Positions 16,170 through 25,396 of a DNA stretch of 35,618 bases are shown here, in pieces (positions within the stretch are counted from its first letter, which is position 1; the number at the start of each line of letters is the position of its first letter). The notes below the pieces were generated by a model. That model searched no databases. It worked only from the letters and a program-made list of their open reading frames with translations, and was not told the DNA's origin. Made by a program: the position numbers and the translations under genes. The stretch is taken from NCBI GenBank assembly GCA_036268875.1, contig DATATI010000059.1, positions 1 through 35,618 on the forward strand, given 5' to 3'. The DNA is from Polyangia bacterium. GTDB taxonomy: Bacteria; Myxococcota_A; Polyangia; Fen-1088.

Positions 16170-17587
16170 CCGGCGCGGAGGCCGGGCGGACACTGATGGT
16201 GACGCGAGCGTGGGCGGCGTTCGTGGTTCTGTCGACGACGAACGCGACCGCCGCGGCGCCGGCGTCCGCGGCGCCCATCATCGCCTATGACGTCACCGCC
16301 GGTCCGCAGGCGGCCGAGCTGCAGGTCGAAGCGGCGTTTCCGCCAGGAACCGCCGACGAGCTGACCCTGGATCGCGCGGCGCTCTCCTACGTGGCGGAGG
16401 TGACCGTCGCCGACGGGACGGCCTGGCGGCCGGCGCCGGCGCACGGTCGGTTCTGGACGGCCAGCGGTTGTCAGGCGCACGGCTGCCGGGTGCGCTATCG
16501 CTTTCGCCTGGGCGACGCCGCCCGCGCCATCGACGACGTCGACACGGCGGCCTTGCGCGCCGGCGTCACCGTGGCGCCGACCACGACCTGGCTGTTGCGC
16601 GGACGCGACACTGACGGCGCGCGATTTCGACTGACCGTGCACGCGCCCGACGGGTGGCGGTTCGCCTCGGGATTGCCGCGTCCGGCGGCCGGCGTCTACG
16701 ACGGGAGCTGGTCGTCCGATCCCACCGCGCCGTACGCGGCCTTCGGTGAATTTGTCGCGCAGTCGCTCACCGTCGGTGGCGGCGTGATCGACGTGGCGCT
16801 GGCCCGTGAGGTGGCGGCGCCGGCCGTCGTCGCCTGGCTGAAAGACGCTGCGCAGGCCATCGCCGCGTTCTACGGCCGTTATCCCGTGCCACGCTTGCAG
16901 GTGATCGTTCTGCCCGAGCGGGCGAACATGCAAGGCAAGGAGCTGGGTGGTGGCGGAGGCGCGTCGATCTTGCTGGCCCCCGACGACGATCCCGCCCACG
17001 GCGGCAACGACTGGGTGGCCACGCACGAGATGGTCCACGTGGCCACGCCCGATCTGTGGCGCCAGTATCTGTGGCTGACCGAAGGCCTGGCCACCTACGT
17101 CGAGCCGATCGCCCGCGCCCGCGCCGGCCAGCTGCGTGCCGAAACGATCTGGGCCGACATGCTGCGCGGGATGCCCAAGGGGCTTGCGCACGAGACCGAC
17201 CGCGGGATGAACGGCACGCACGATTGGGGTCGGCTGTACTGGGGCGGCGCCTTGTTCTGGTTGCTGGCCGACGTGGAGATCCGCCAGAACAGCGACAACC
17301 GTCAGTCGCTGGAGACCGCCCTGCGCGCCGTGCTGGCCGCTGGCGGCAACACCCACGTCGCCTGGCCCGTCGAGCAGTTGATGGACACCGGTGATCGCGC
17401 GCTGTCGCGTCCGGTGCTGCGGCCGCTGTATCAGAAGATGGGAATGCACGCGATGCCGGTCGACCTGCCGGCGCTGTGGCGCAAGCTGGGCGTCTCGTCG
17501 CGCGACGGCGGCGGGGTGACGTTCGACGATCGGGCGCCGCTGGCGCGGGTGCGCGCGGGCATCACGGCTGCCGCGGCCGGCCGCTGA
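16166..17587 (+). CDS. Secreted gluzincin metallopeptidase-like protein
   Basis: A 473-residue protein starting at GTG 16166 in a GTGA overlap with the GT2 stop; ATG 16196, ten residues on, is an alternative. A signal peptide ends around APASA. The zinc motif His287-Glu-x-x-His291 (HEMVH) is followed after 14 residues by Glu306 in [11 protein letters not shown], so the spacing is shorter than the 18 of M1 peptidases and nearer the peptidase MA-like group. The N-terminal half is beta-rich, and [10 protein letters not shown] precedes the catalytic part. It is probably a periplasmic or secreted peptidase; substrate unknown. The overlap suggests translational coupling to the glycosyltransferase. 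Confidence 0.8.
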   Translation: MTGAEAGRTLMVTRAWAAFVVLSTTNATAAAPASAAPIIAYDVTAGPQAAELQVEAAFPPGTADELTLDRAALSYVAEVTVADGTAWRPAPAHGRFWTASGCQAHGCRVRYRFRLGDAARAIDDVDTAALRAGVTVAPTTTWLLRGRDTDGARFRLTVHAPDGWRFASGLPRPAAGVYDGSWSSDPTAPYAAFGEFVAQSLTVGGGVIDVALAREVAAPAVVAWLKDAAQAIAAFYGRYPVPRLQVIVLPERANMQGKELGGGGGASILLAPDDDPAHGGNDWVATHEMVHVATPDLWRQYLWLTEGLATYVEPIARARAGQLRAETIWADMLRGMPKGLAHETDRGMNGTHDWGRLYWGGALFWLLADVEIRQNSDNRQSLETALRAVLAAGGNTHVAWPVEQLMDTGDRALSRPVLRPLYQKMGMHAMPVDLPALWRKLGVSSRDGGGVTFDDRAPLARVRAGITAAAAGR

Positions 17588-17606
17588 AACGCGCGCCTTG
17601 CTCGTC

Positions 17607-19418
17607 TTACAAGCCCAGCCACCCGCGCCGGATGGCCAGCGCCGTCTTGACGGCTTTCGGATCGGGCTTCACCACCAGCTTGCGTTCGGGGTTTTCGCTC
17701 AGGGTCAGCGTCGCCTCCTGCAAAACGTCGCGGCGAAAGAAAGTGATCGCGCAGGCCTGGCCCGGGCGGTGGTCGGCGATGCGCTTGGCGAAGGTGGCGG
17801 CGTTCACCCGGTCACCGCCGACGGCGACGACCTCGTCGTTGAACGTCAGCCCGGCGCGATCGGCGGGCGAGCCGGGGGCCACGGTGCGGATCAGCGTGCG
17901 GTCGGGGTGCAAGGCGATGCCCGACCAGGCGCGCAGGCGCTGCTCCTTCAGGCGATCACGGCCGCCAGCGCCCGGATCGTCCGGCTCCCATTCGGCCCGT
18001 TCGCGGGCGATGAGTCCCGCCTTGCGCAGCAGTGGCAACACCGGAAGTTCGTCCAGGCCGTGGATGTAGCGTGCAAAGAAGTCGTCCATCGGCGCGCCGG
18101 CCACCGCCGCCGTCGCCGCGCGCACGTCGGCCTCGTCGATGGGCCGATCGCGGGCGCCGAAGCGATCCCACAGCCGGCGAAAGACGTCGGGCAGTCCACG
18201 CGCGCCGCCGCTGCGCACGCGCAGCTTCAGATCCAGCACCAGGCCCGCCCACAGGCCTTTCTCGTAATAGCTGACGGTGTCGTTGACGTGGTTCTCGGCC
18301 GGCTTGTAAAGCTTGATCCAGGCTTCGAACGACAGCTCGTCCAGGGGCGTGACGTTGCGGCCGGGGCGGTTGGCATATCTGGGGAAATCCTCGGCGATCC
18401 ACTTCCAGAACAGCGCTTCGGACAGAATGCCGGCCCGCTGGATGATCACGTTGGCCAGATAGTCGGTGAAGCCTTCGTGGAACCACAGCAGGCGGGTGTA
18501 ATTTTCGCCCGTGTAATCGAACGGGCCCAGCACGCGGTCGCGGATGCGCTTGACGTTCCAGACGTGAAAAAATTCGTGCGCCGCCAGATCGGCAAAGCGC
18601 TGGTAGCCGGTCTCGTCCTCGAACGAGAGTCCGGCGATATCCATGGTCACCGATGCTTTGTGTTCCAGGCCCCCGGTGTGGACCGGCAGACCGTGCACGA
18701 TGAAGAGGTAACGTTTGAAAGGATAGCCGCCGCCGAAAATGCGAACGGTGGTGGTGACCACCCGGCGCAGGATGTCGAGGAGGCGGCGCGGGTCGGCGTT
18801 GGTCCTGCCGTACAGCGCCAGCGCGAAGTTGGCGCCGCCGGCGCGAAAGCGCAGCAGCGCGTGCGTGCCGATCTCGAACGGCGAATCGACCAGCTCGTCG
18901 AAGTCGGTGGCGCGAAATTGGTTGGGGCGCGCGCCCAGCGGCGGCAGGGCGGTGTCGACGCGCCAGCGACGGCCGGCGGGCGGGGCGACCAGCAGGTGAC
19001 AGGGCCGGGCGATCTCACCGTCGACGAAGAAGAACACGCTGCTGCCGTTCCAGTAGGCGTGACTGTCGTCGACGAACGACGTGCGCACGCTGGCCTCGAA
19101 GGCGAACACCCGGTAAGTGACCCGAAAGGGGCGCCCGCCGCTGGTGATCTCCCAGCGCTGCTTGTCGAGACGCCGCGCCGGCAAGACGCGCCCGCGGGCG
19201 TCGACGACGCGCAGGTCGTAGACATGGCGGACGAAATCCCGCACCAGGTAACTGCCCGGTGCCCAGGCCGGGAACACGATGGTGGCGGCGGCGCGCGCCG
19301 GCAGCGCCGGGACGTCCATCCGCACCTGCAGCGCGTGGCTGTTCGGTTCGGGAACGGCGACGCGATAGACGATCGGGCTCGGTGAGCGATCAGCAGCAGA
19401 ATCAGCAGCAGCGGGCAT
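17607..19418 (-). CDS. M61-family (glycyl aminopeptidase-like) peptidase with PDZ domain
   Basis: A 603-residue metallopeptidase. An N-terminal beta domain (PAWAPGSYLVRDF, a family hallmark) leads to the catalytic core with HEFFH (His281-Glu282-His285), the adjacent VWNVKRIRD, and the third zinc ligand in WFHEGFTDYLA. A C-terminal PDZ domain follows (TVAPGSPADRAGLTFNDEVV). This is the M61 architecture, in which the PDZ domain is thought to bind substrate C-termini. No clear signal peptide is seen from ATG 19418. It is convergent with the secreted gluzincin, with only 19 bp between the stops. Confidence 0.93.
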   Translation of the reverse strand: MPAAADSAADRSPSPIVYRVAVPEPNSHALQVRMDVPALPARAAATIVFPAWAPGSYLVRDFVRHVYDLRVVDARGRVLPARRLDKQRWEITSGGRPFRVTYRVFAFEASVRTSFVDDSHAYWNGSSVFFFVDGEIARPCHLLVAPPAGRRWRVDTALPPLGARPNQFRATDFDELVDSPFEIGTHALLRFRAGGANFALALYGRTNADPRRLLDILRRVVTTTVRIFGGGYPFKRYLFIVHGLPVHTGGLEHKASVTMDIAGLSFEDETGYQRFADLAAHEFFHVWNVKRIRDRVLGPFDYTGENYTRLLWFHEGFTDYLANVIIQRAGILSEALFWKWIAEDFPRYANRPGRNVTPLDELSFEAWIKLYKPAENHVNDTVSYYEKGLWAGLVLDLKLRVRSGGARGLPDVFRRLWDRFGARDRPIDEADVRAATAAVAGAPMDDFFARYIHGLDELPVLPLLRKAGLIARERAEWEPDDPGAGGRDRLKEQRLRAWSGIALHPDRTLIRTVAPGSPADRAGLTFNDEVVAVGGDRVNAATFAKRIADHRPGQACAITFFRRDVLQEATLTLSENPERKLVVKPDPKAVKTALAIRRGWLGL

Positions 19419-19490
19419 GCCGCGCGACTATCTCAGATCGTCCGCCGGTCGTCGCCGGCGATTCCTGTACTCCAAGGCCTAGACGCGCGG

Positions 19491-21566
19491 TCAGCGTCGA
19501 AGCGCGTTCGGCGCGCCCGACGGGCGGCGGCCGCGGCGGGGTGACCCGCCCACCGCCGCCGGCGGAAGGCCCGCGCTGACCCGATAGCGTCCCGGGTGCG
19601 GCGCCACCATCGGCTGCTGCGCCGCCAGTTCGTCGTAGGCGGGGCGGGAGATTCGACGCTGGACCCGGGTCAGCTGGTGCCAGATGGTGGCGTCGCGCTC
19701 CTGCGCCGCCGCCGTTTCGTCGAGATCGAATCGCGCCGTGAAGGTGTGCGCCTCGGCCCCGATAACGCCGCCTTGCACTTGACCCGCCAGCCGCTGGATG
19801 ACGTCGGCGCCGAAGCGGTCGTAGTACAGCACGGTGTGCGCGGTCGACAGCGATCCGGCCCAGGGATAGCGCCGCAGCAGCCAGCCCGCCGACAACCGAT
19901 CCAGCGCCCGATCCAGACGGGCCTGTTCGCCAGGGCGTTTCGAAGGGGTGTTTTCTTCGTAGAACAGCGCCGTGCCCAGCTGGTCGCCGTCGACCTGCCA
20001 GGTTTCGCGCAGGCCGAAGCGCTGCGGGTCCTGCGCCACCAGCGCCCCGTGGGTGAGATCGAACTCGCCGACGATGAACGCCGCCACCTGGTCGCGGTGC
20101 TGATCCAGAAAGTGCAGGGTGTCCATCGCCTCGGCGGCGGTCTCGGTCGGAAAACCGGTGAAGCACATCGCTTCGGGGGCGATGCCGGCGGCAGCCAGGT
20201 GATTCATCACCTCGGCGACCACGCTGATGGGCGCGCCCTTGTCGATCATCTTCAAGACCCGCGGGTTGGCGGATTCGACGCCCAGCGCGCAGGCCACCGC
20301 GCCGCCCCGGCGCAAGACCGCCGCCCTTTCGGCGGTGAGGTATTTCTCCGGCTTGAGGTCGGTGGCCCAGCGCAGGCCCAGGCCCGACGCTTCCAGCGCC
20401 GCCGCCAGCTTGACCAGCGTCTTCGGCGCCACCGAATCTTGCGACAGATAGAAATAGTGCGTCCCAAAGCGGCGCGACAGCGCGCCCAGGTGCGCGACCA
20501 CCTCGTCGACGGCACGCTCGCGGTAGCTGGCGGTTCCCACCTCGGCCAGGCCGTAGTGACAGAACGTGCACTTGCCCCAGTAACAGCCGCGGGTGGGATC
20601 GTACGGCAGCACCACCCGCGGCGAAAAATAACGGTCCAGAGGCAAGCCGTCGAAATCGGGCGGCGGCAGCTGCCGCATATCCTCGCTGGAATGGCCGGGC
20701 AAATATTTGGCGCCCAGCAAAGGATCGCGGTGGACCAAATTGGGGATCGCCGCCAGCGCCGCGCGCCCGCCGCCAGCGTCCAGCGCGCGGCAGAGGGACA
20801 GCAGGGTGTGCTCGCCTTCGAAGACCACCGCGGTGTCGAACGGCCCCAGCGCGCGCCGCAGATCCACGCCGCGCAAGCGAATCAAAAGCTGCGTGATGGC
20901 CGGCCCACCGACGGTCAGGTGCACGCCCGGCAGCGCCGCCTTCAGCTTCAGGGCAAAGGCGTAGGCTGGTTGCAGCTGGCCGGGAAAGCAGATCGACAGC
21001 CCGACCGCCGCCACGCCTTCACCGCGCAGGCGCGGGATCAGCTGCTGGGTCACGTACGCGTCGTACGGATCGCGCTCGGGCGCGGCGTCACGGGCGATCT
21101 CCTCGGGCGTGGTGAGGGCGAACGGCGTGCGATAGGCGGTGAAGTCCATCGCCAGCGGGGCGTGCGCCGCCGAGACCACCCGCAACGCCGCATCGACGGT
21201 GTCGACGGCCCCGGCGTAGAGATCGGCGTCGAAGAAACGTTCGCCGTCGCGCAGGATGGCGGTGGCATCGTCGATGGTCGCGGGCACCGCCTGGGCATCG
21301 CCGCGCGCGCGCCACAAGGCGCTGTAGGCAAGCTGCGCGGTGTGGTCCAGGCGCGGGCGCGCATCAAGGTCGGTCAGTCGATCTTCGATGCGCTGGCGGA
21401 GGGTCGCCAGCGGCGCCGGGCGCAGCAAGAAGTCGTAGGCCTCGACGTTGGCGTCGACGGGCAGCACGTCGACGCCGTTGCCGCGCAGGAATCCAGTCAG
21501 CATCGGCACCGCCAGATAGGGCGCGGTCGGATCGCAGGTCGGCGGGTAAATCAGGGCGATTTTCAT
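19491..21566 (-). CDS. B12-binding-domain radical SAM protein, unusual Cys spacing
   Basis: A 691-residue protein. An N-terminal cobalamin-binding-like Rossmann region starts MKIALIYPPTCDPTAPYLAV, and further segments include VAAVGLSICFPGQLQPAYAF and LTVGGPAI. A radical SAM core follows. The cluster motif reads Cys328-YWGK-Cys333-TF-Cys336, which is CX4CX2C and not the usual CX3CX2C. The core continues with FYLSQDSV, WATDLKPEK and ALGVESANPRVLKMIDKG. The C-terminal tail is Pro/Gly/Arg-rich. The family includes methylases and natural-product modifying enzymes; the substrate is not evident, and no precursor peptide gene was found beside it. ATG 21566 is the start because the family consensus begins there. 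Confidence 0.88.
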   Translation of the reverse strand: MKIALIYPPTCDPTAPYLAVPMLTGFLRGNGVDVLPVDANVEAYDFLLRPAPLATLRQRIEDRLTDLDARPRLDHTAQLAYSALWRARGDAQAVPATIDDATAILRDGERFFDADLYAGAVDTVDAALRVVSAAHAPLAMDFTAYRTPFALTTPEEIARDAAPERDPYDAYVTQQLIPRLRGEGVAAVGLSICFPGQLQPAYAFALKLKAALPGVHLTVGGPAITQLLIRLRGVDLRRALGPFDTAVVFEGEHTLLSLCRALDAGGGRAALAAIPNLVHRDPLLGAKYLPGHSSEDMRQLPPPDFDGLPLDRYFSPRVVLPYDPTRGCYWGKCTFCHYGLAEVGTASYRERAVDEVVAHLGALSRRFGTHYFYLSQDSVAPKTLVKLAAALEASGLGLRWATDLKPEKYLTAERAAVLRRGGAVACALGVESANPRVLKMIDKGAPISVVAEVMNHLAAAGIAPEAMCFTGFPTETAAEAMDTLHFLDQHRDQVAAFIVGEFDLTHGALVAQDPQRFGLRETWQVDGDQLGTALFYEENTPSKRPGEQARLDRALDRLSAGWLLRRYPWAGSLSTAHTVLYYDRFGADVIQRLAGQVQGGVIGAEAHTFTARFDLDETAAAQERDATIWHQLTRVQRRISRPAYDELAAQQPMVAPHPGRYRVSAGLPPAAVGGSPRRGRRPSGAPNALRR

Positions 21567-21661
21567 CGAGCGGGCGGCTAGTCTTGGCGCGAATGTCCCC
21601 CCAGGCAAGGAATGAATCGAACCGGTGGGCCGACGCGTCTCTTCATGCGATGCTGCGAGCC

Positions 21662-22552
21662 ATGATTCATTCGTCGATGAATTCGTCTTTCTCGCGGTTC
21701 GGCAAGCAACGCGCGCTGGCGTTGGCGGTCTTTGTTGCGGTGGGCGGGCAAGCCGTGGCTGCGCGCGCCGGAGTGACGATCGTCTTTCAACACGGCGCCT
21801 CGGAGGCGTCGACGGCGGAGATCGAAGGCGATCACGCGCGTATCGACAGCCCGATGCGCCAGAAGTTCACCGCGGTGATCGTCGACGCCGCCGGCAAGAA
21901 GATGACCATGGTCGACGACAACGCCAAGAGCTACGTCGACATCACCGAAGAGGACATGAAGAAATTCCGGGGCCAGCTAGAAGCGATGCGCGGCCAGATG
22001 CAAGAGCGCCTGAAGAACCTGCCGCCCGAGCAGCGCCAGAAGATGGAGGCGCTGATGGCCAAAATGGGCAACGGTGCGGCCGGCGCCAAGCCGGAGAAGC
22101 ACGTCTTCAAGTTCGACTCGATGGGGCAGAAGAAAACCGTCAATGGAATGTCCTGTCAGATGTTCAAGGTCAGCCGCGACGGCAAGGCGTACGAGCAGGA
22201 TTGCATCTCGCCGTGGAGTGCCGGCTTGCTGAAGAAGAGCGACTTTGAATCGATGCGCAAGTTCGGCCAGGAGATGGCGCAGGGAATGGGAATGAAAGGC
22301 GGCGGCACCGGCCAGCTTTTCGAGGACATGGATCAGTACCCGGGCATTCCGATCTCGCGCGTGCACCTGGGCGACGACGGCACGTCCGGCGAAGAAGATC
22401 AGATCAAGAGCATCACCCGCGGCAGCATCGCCGCCGCCCGTTTTGCGGTGCCAACCGGGTACACGAAGAAGGACGTGTCGTCACTGATGGGGGCGGGCGC
22501 TGGCGCGGGGCACGGCGATGGCGTGCAGCACTCGGGGCCGATGCATCCTTAG
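21662..22552 (+). CDS. Secreted DUF4412-like protein
   Basis: About 296 residues from ATG 21662; M6 (21677) and an upstream ATG at 21593 are alternatives, and no ribosome-binding site decides between them. A signal peptide ends near ARAG. The mature protein opens VTIVFQHGASEAS and has a beta-rich DUF4412-like domain, with KMTMVDDNAKSYVDIT and a Cys pair (MSCQMFK, EQDCISPW). A Met/Lys/Glu-rich helical insert lies between (about residues 95-145). The C-terminus is Gly/His-rich. The family is found in bacterial envelopes and has no settled function. Divergent from the radical SAM gene. Confidence 0.8.
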   Translation: MIHSSMNSSFSRFGKQRALALAVFVAVGGQAVAARAGVTIVFQHGASEASTAEIEGDHARIDSPMRQKFTAVIVDAAGKKMTMVDDNAKSYVDITEEDMKKFRGQLEAMRGQMQERLKNLPPEQRQKMEALMAKMGNGAAGAKPEKHVFKFDSMGQKKTVNGMSCQMFKVSRDGKAYEQDCISPWSAGLLKKSDFESMRKFGQEMAQGMGMKGGGTGQLFEDMDQYPGIPISRVHLGDDGTSGEEDQIKSITRGSIAAARFAVPTGYTKKDVSSLMGAGAGAGHGDGVQHSGPMHP

Positions 22553-22883
22553 ACCGAAGACGACGGCTGAGGGGATCTTGAGGCGTGCGCCGGCTACGTG
22601 TGGGCGGGTCCTGTCGCTGCGTGGACGCCTTCCGAGCGGGTTGTCTCGTCGGGCTGCGTTCGAGAGCCTGGACCGAGCGACTGGTGAATTTGTAGCGCCG
22701 AGGGACGCGGCCCGACGAACCAACCCGCTCGGTCCCCTCCACTCCGCGCCACCCGCCCACGCTGTGCCGGCTGGCAACAAGAGCACCGAACGTGAGTATC
22801 GCTCCCGATCCTTCGCTCGCTCGTGGGTTAAGGCCAAACCCTACCCCCCGCGAAAGCGAAGCCGACGCCGGCGGACGAACGAA
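22553..22883. other. 331-bp intergenic region between convergent genes
   Basis: The region lies between the end of the DUF4412-like gene and the end of the minus-strand membrane protein gene. Its central part is a large imperfect palindrome (see the repeat at 22589-22771). The remaining flanks, 22772-22883 in particular, hold no gene or motif that I recognise. Open frames crossing it have no conserved-looking content. Confidence 0.6.
22589..22771. repeat. 183-bp imperfect palindrome (inverted repeat)
   Basis: Matching blocks occur in mirror order: GCCGGC (22589-22594 with 22766-22771), GTGGGCGGGT (22600-22609) with ACCCGCCCAC (22751-22760), CCGAGCGGGTTG (22632-22643) with CAACCCGCTCGG (22721-22732), and CGTCGGGC (22647-22654) with GCCCGACG (22710-22717). 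The arms are about 65-70 bp and the centre about 55 bp. Lying between convergent genes it could act as a two-way terminator, or be a decayed hairpin element. It resembles the 11585-11774 element in size and placement but not in sequence. Confidence 0.7.
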
Positions 22884-23456
22884 CTAGCCCGAAGCCGCCT
22901 GAGCCGTCATGCGCGTACGGATGATTTCGCGCAACCCTTCGCCGCGAGCGAAGGCCATGTGGTCGATGACGTCACGCGAGCCGTCGCGCTTGACCATCAT
23001 CAGGCCCACTCGGTGCTCGTAAGCAATTGGCACGGCGTCGGCCAGCTGGTCGAAGGTCCAGGTGCGCAGACCGAAGTCGTCACGGATGATGAGGCCGGTT
23101 GGCGTGACCACCATGGTGGCCTTCTTGGGCGGCGGACCGTCGGATTCCTCGACGGTGCGGGTGGCGGTAACGCCCAGCATGGCGGCGGCCAACAGCAGAA
23201 GGCCGGTGGGTATTCTGCCGGCGCCCACCAGATAGGCGGCGATGGCGAAAACGACGGCGACCGCGGCCAGGGCGGCGCGCAAGCGAAGGATCGGCGTCTC
23301 CGGGTCCTTGGGAAAGAAAGCCATCGTGCCTGGCGGAATCTTGCCGCGGTCGACACTGAGGAGGGCTTCCACTTCGCTCACAAAGGAAGCATCGTCATCG
23401 CCCGCCGTGGCTTTAGCGCAGGCCAGAAAAAATAGCGGGCCCGCGCTGGTTCTCAT
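22884..23456 (-). CDS. Two-helix membrane protein, unknown function
   Basis: A 190-residue protein from ATG 23456, or 165 from GTG 23381; neither has a clear ribosome-binding site. Two hydrophobic helices lie at about residues 59-78 and 81-98, separated by a short GRIPTG turn. A C-terminal cytoplasmic-type domain of about 90 residues begins KKATMVVTPTGLIIRDDFGLRTWTFDQL and has a PH-like strand pattern; it ends in a helix, RGEGLREIIRTRM. A PH-type membrane-anchored domain is a guess from this pattern. The open frame continues upstream to 23843, but that part looks like non-coding filler. Confidence 0.65.
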   Translation of the reverse strand: MRTSAGPLFFLACAKATAGDDDASFVSEVEALLSVDRGKIPPGTMAFFPKDPETPILRLRAALAAVAVVFAIAAYLVGAGRIPTGLLLLAAAMLGVTATRTVEESDGPPPKKATMVVTPTGLIIRDDFGLRTWTFDQLADAVPIAYEHRVGLMMVKRDGSRDVIDHMAFARGEGLREIIRTRMTAQAASG

Positions 23457-23478
23457 CCGCAGCCGGGCCCATGGTCGC

Positions 23479-23494
23479 CACACGCATGCGTGTG
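23479..23494. promoter_or_regulatory. 16-bp perfect palindrome next to TTGACA (operator candidate)
   Basis: CACACGCATGCGTGTG is a perfect palindrome. It is directly followed by TTGACA (23495-23500), in the 241-bp gap between the divergent membrane protein and HAD phosphatase genes. This is the layout of a repressor site over a -35 box. No good -10 element is found 16-18 nt further on, so the promoter itself is doubtful. Confidence 0.35.
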
Positions 23495-23685
23495 TTGACA
23501 GTAATAACTCTACTCTCTTGACGTCGCTTGTCTCGTAACGTTTTCGTCGAGAGTTTGTGGCGACGTCGTGAACCCGCCCACACGTAAACCAGCATTTCGT
23601 TCGACGAAACCGGTGACCATGCAGTTCCCAGGGTTTGCGCGCGCGCGTGGTGGACAACGGCCTCGACGCCGTCTGCGCGGTCCGG

Positions 23686-23691
23686 TAGAAA
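23686..23691 (+). promoter_or_regulatory. -10-like TAGAAA just before the HAD gene start
   Basis: GGTAGAAA is followed by six bases and GTG 23698. The spacing would place +1 at the start codon, and no Shine-Dalgarno sequence is present. Confidence 0.35.
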
Positions 23692-23697
23692 CCGGCC

Positions 23698-24366
23698 GTG
23701 AAACTTGGGGGCGCACCGGAGGCGATCTTGTTCGATCTGGACGGCACCCTGGTCGATTCAGAACGCGAGAACGTCGAATCGGTGGTGCTGGCGGTGCGGC
23801 GCCTGGGCGGCGAGATGACCGCCGCCGAGCGCGCCTTCGTCATCGGCCATTCGTGGAACGAGATTCACGCCATGGTGGCGGGCAACCACCGCCTGACCAT
23901 CTCGATGCCCGATCTGATCGCTTCAGCCGTCGACGAGAAACGCGGTTTGCTGGCGGCCACCGGTTACCGTGCGTTACCGGGAGCGGTGGCCACGGTGCGC
24001 CGCCTGGCCGCGCGCTCGCGGATGGCGGTGGTGTCGGGGGCCAGCCGCGTCGAGGTGCAAGACGCGCTGACCAGCCTGGGCGTCAGCGCGCTTTTTCAGA
24101 TCATCCTGGGCGCCGAGGACTACGCCCGTGGCAAGCCGGAGCCTGATTCATACGCGCTGGCCATGCGTCACCTGCAGGTAATGCCCGTCCGCTGCATCGC
24201 TATCGAAGATGCCACCCCTGGCATCCTGTCGGCGCGCGCCGCCGGCGCCCGGGTGATCGCTGTGCGCGCCGGCAACTTCGCCGGCTATGATCTGTCGCCC
24301 GCCGACGTCGTGGTCGACACGCTGGACGATGTCACCGACGCGCTTTGCGATCAGTTGATCGGCTGA
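23698..24366 (+). CDS. HAD-superfamily phosphatase (beta-phosphoglucomutase/GPH-like)
   Basis: A 222-residue cytoplasmic HAD hydrolase. Motif I is FDLDGTLVDSE (nucleophile Asp13, acid Asp15), motif II is VVSGASRVEV, motif III is Lys in GKPEPDSY, and motif IV is IEDATPG. A four-helix cap inserted after motif I (residues 20-80) puts it in the subfamily of phosphoglycolate phosphatases and beta-phosphoglucomutases. The exact substrate is unknown. The start at GTG 23698 has no ribosome-binding site but is preceded by a -10-like hexamer. HMG-CoA lyase follows 68 bp downstream; a functional link is not evident. Confidence 0.88.
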   Translation: MKLGGAPEAILFDLDGTLVDSERENVESVVLAVRRLGGEMTAAERAFVIGHSWNEIHAMVAGNHRLTISMPDLIASAVDEKRGLLAATGYRALPGAVATVRRLAARSRMAVVSGASRVEVQDALTSLGVSALFQIILGAEDYARGKPEPDSYALAMRHLQVMPVRCIAIEDATPGILSARAAGARVIAVRAGNFAGYDLSPADVVVDTLDDVTDALCDQLIG

Positions 24367-24422
24367 GACAGCGTCGGCGGGTCAGATCGGCCGCCGCCGG
24401 AGCGGGGTCGGCGCGAGGGTGG

Positions 24423-24428
24423 TAAAAT
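24423..24428 (+). promoter_or_regulatory. -10-like TAAAAT just before the HMG-CoA lyase start
   Basis: TAAAAT (24423-24428) is followed by six bases and TTG 24435. The TAA in this hexamer is also an in-frame stop, so the coding region cannot begin further upstream. GAGG at 24429-24432 is only two bases from TTG, too close for a normal ribosome-binding site. A leaderless transcript is likely. Confidence 0.5.
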
Positions 24429-24434
24429 GAGGCG

Positions 24435-25370
<936 letters not shown>

Positions 25371-25396
25371 CGGGTTACGTGTTACGGTGAAAGCGG

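Noticed and set aside
19419-19490. RiPP precursor peptide beside the radical SAM gene
   Set aside because: The gaps on both sides (19419-19490 and 21567-21661) hold no short frame with a start signal and a leader/core-like sequence.
19596-21581. Plus-strand open frame of 661 codons opposite the radical SAM gene
   Set aside because: Composition artefact; the minus-strand frame has conserved motifs.
23495-23523. Complete sigma-70 promoter from TTGACA 23495
   Set aside because: Positions 16-18 nt downstream read CTTGAC, TTGACG or TGACGT, none of which resembles a -10 box.
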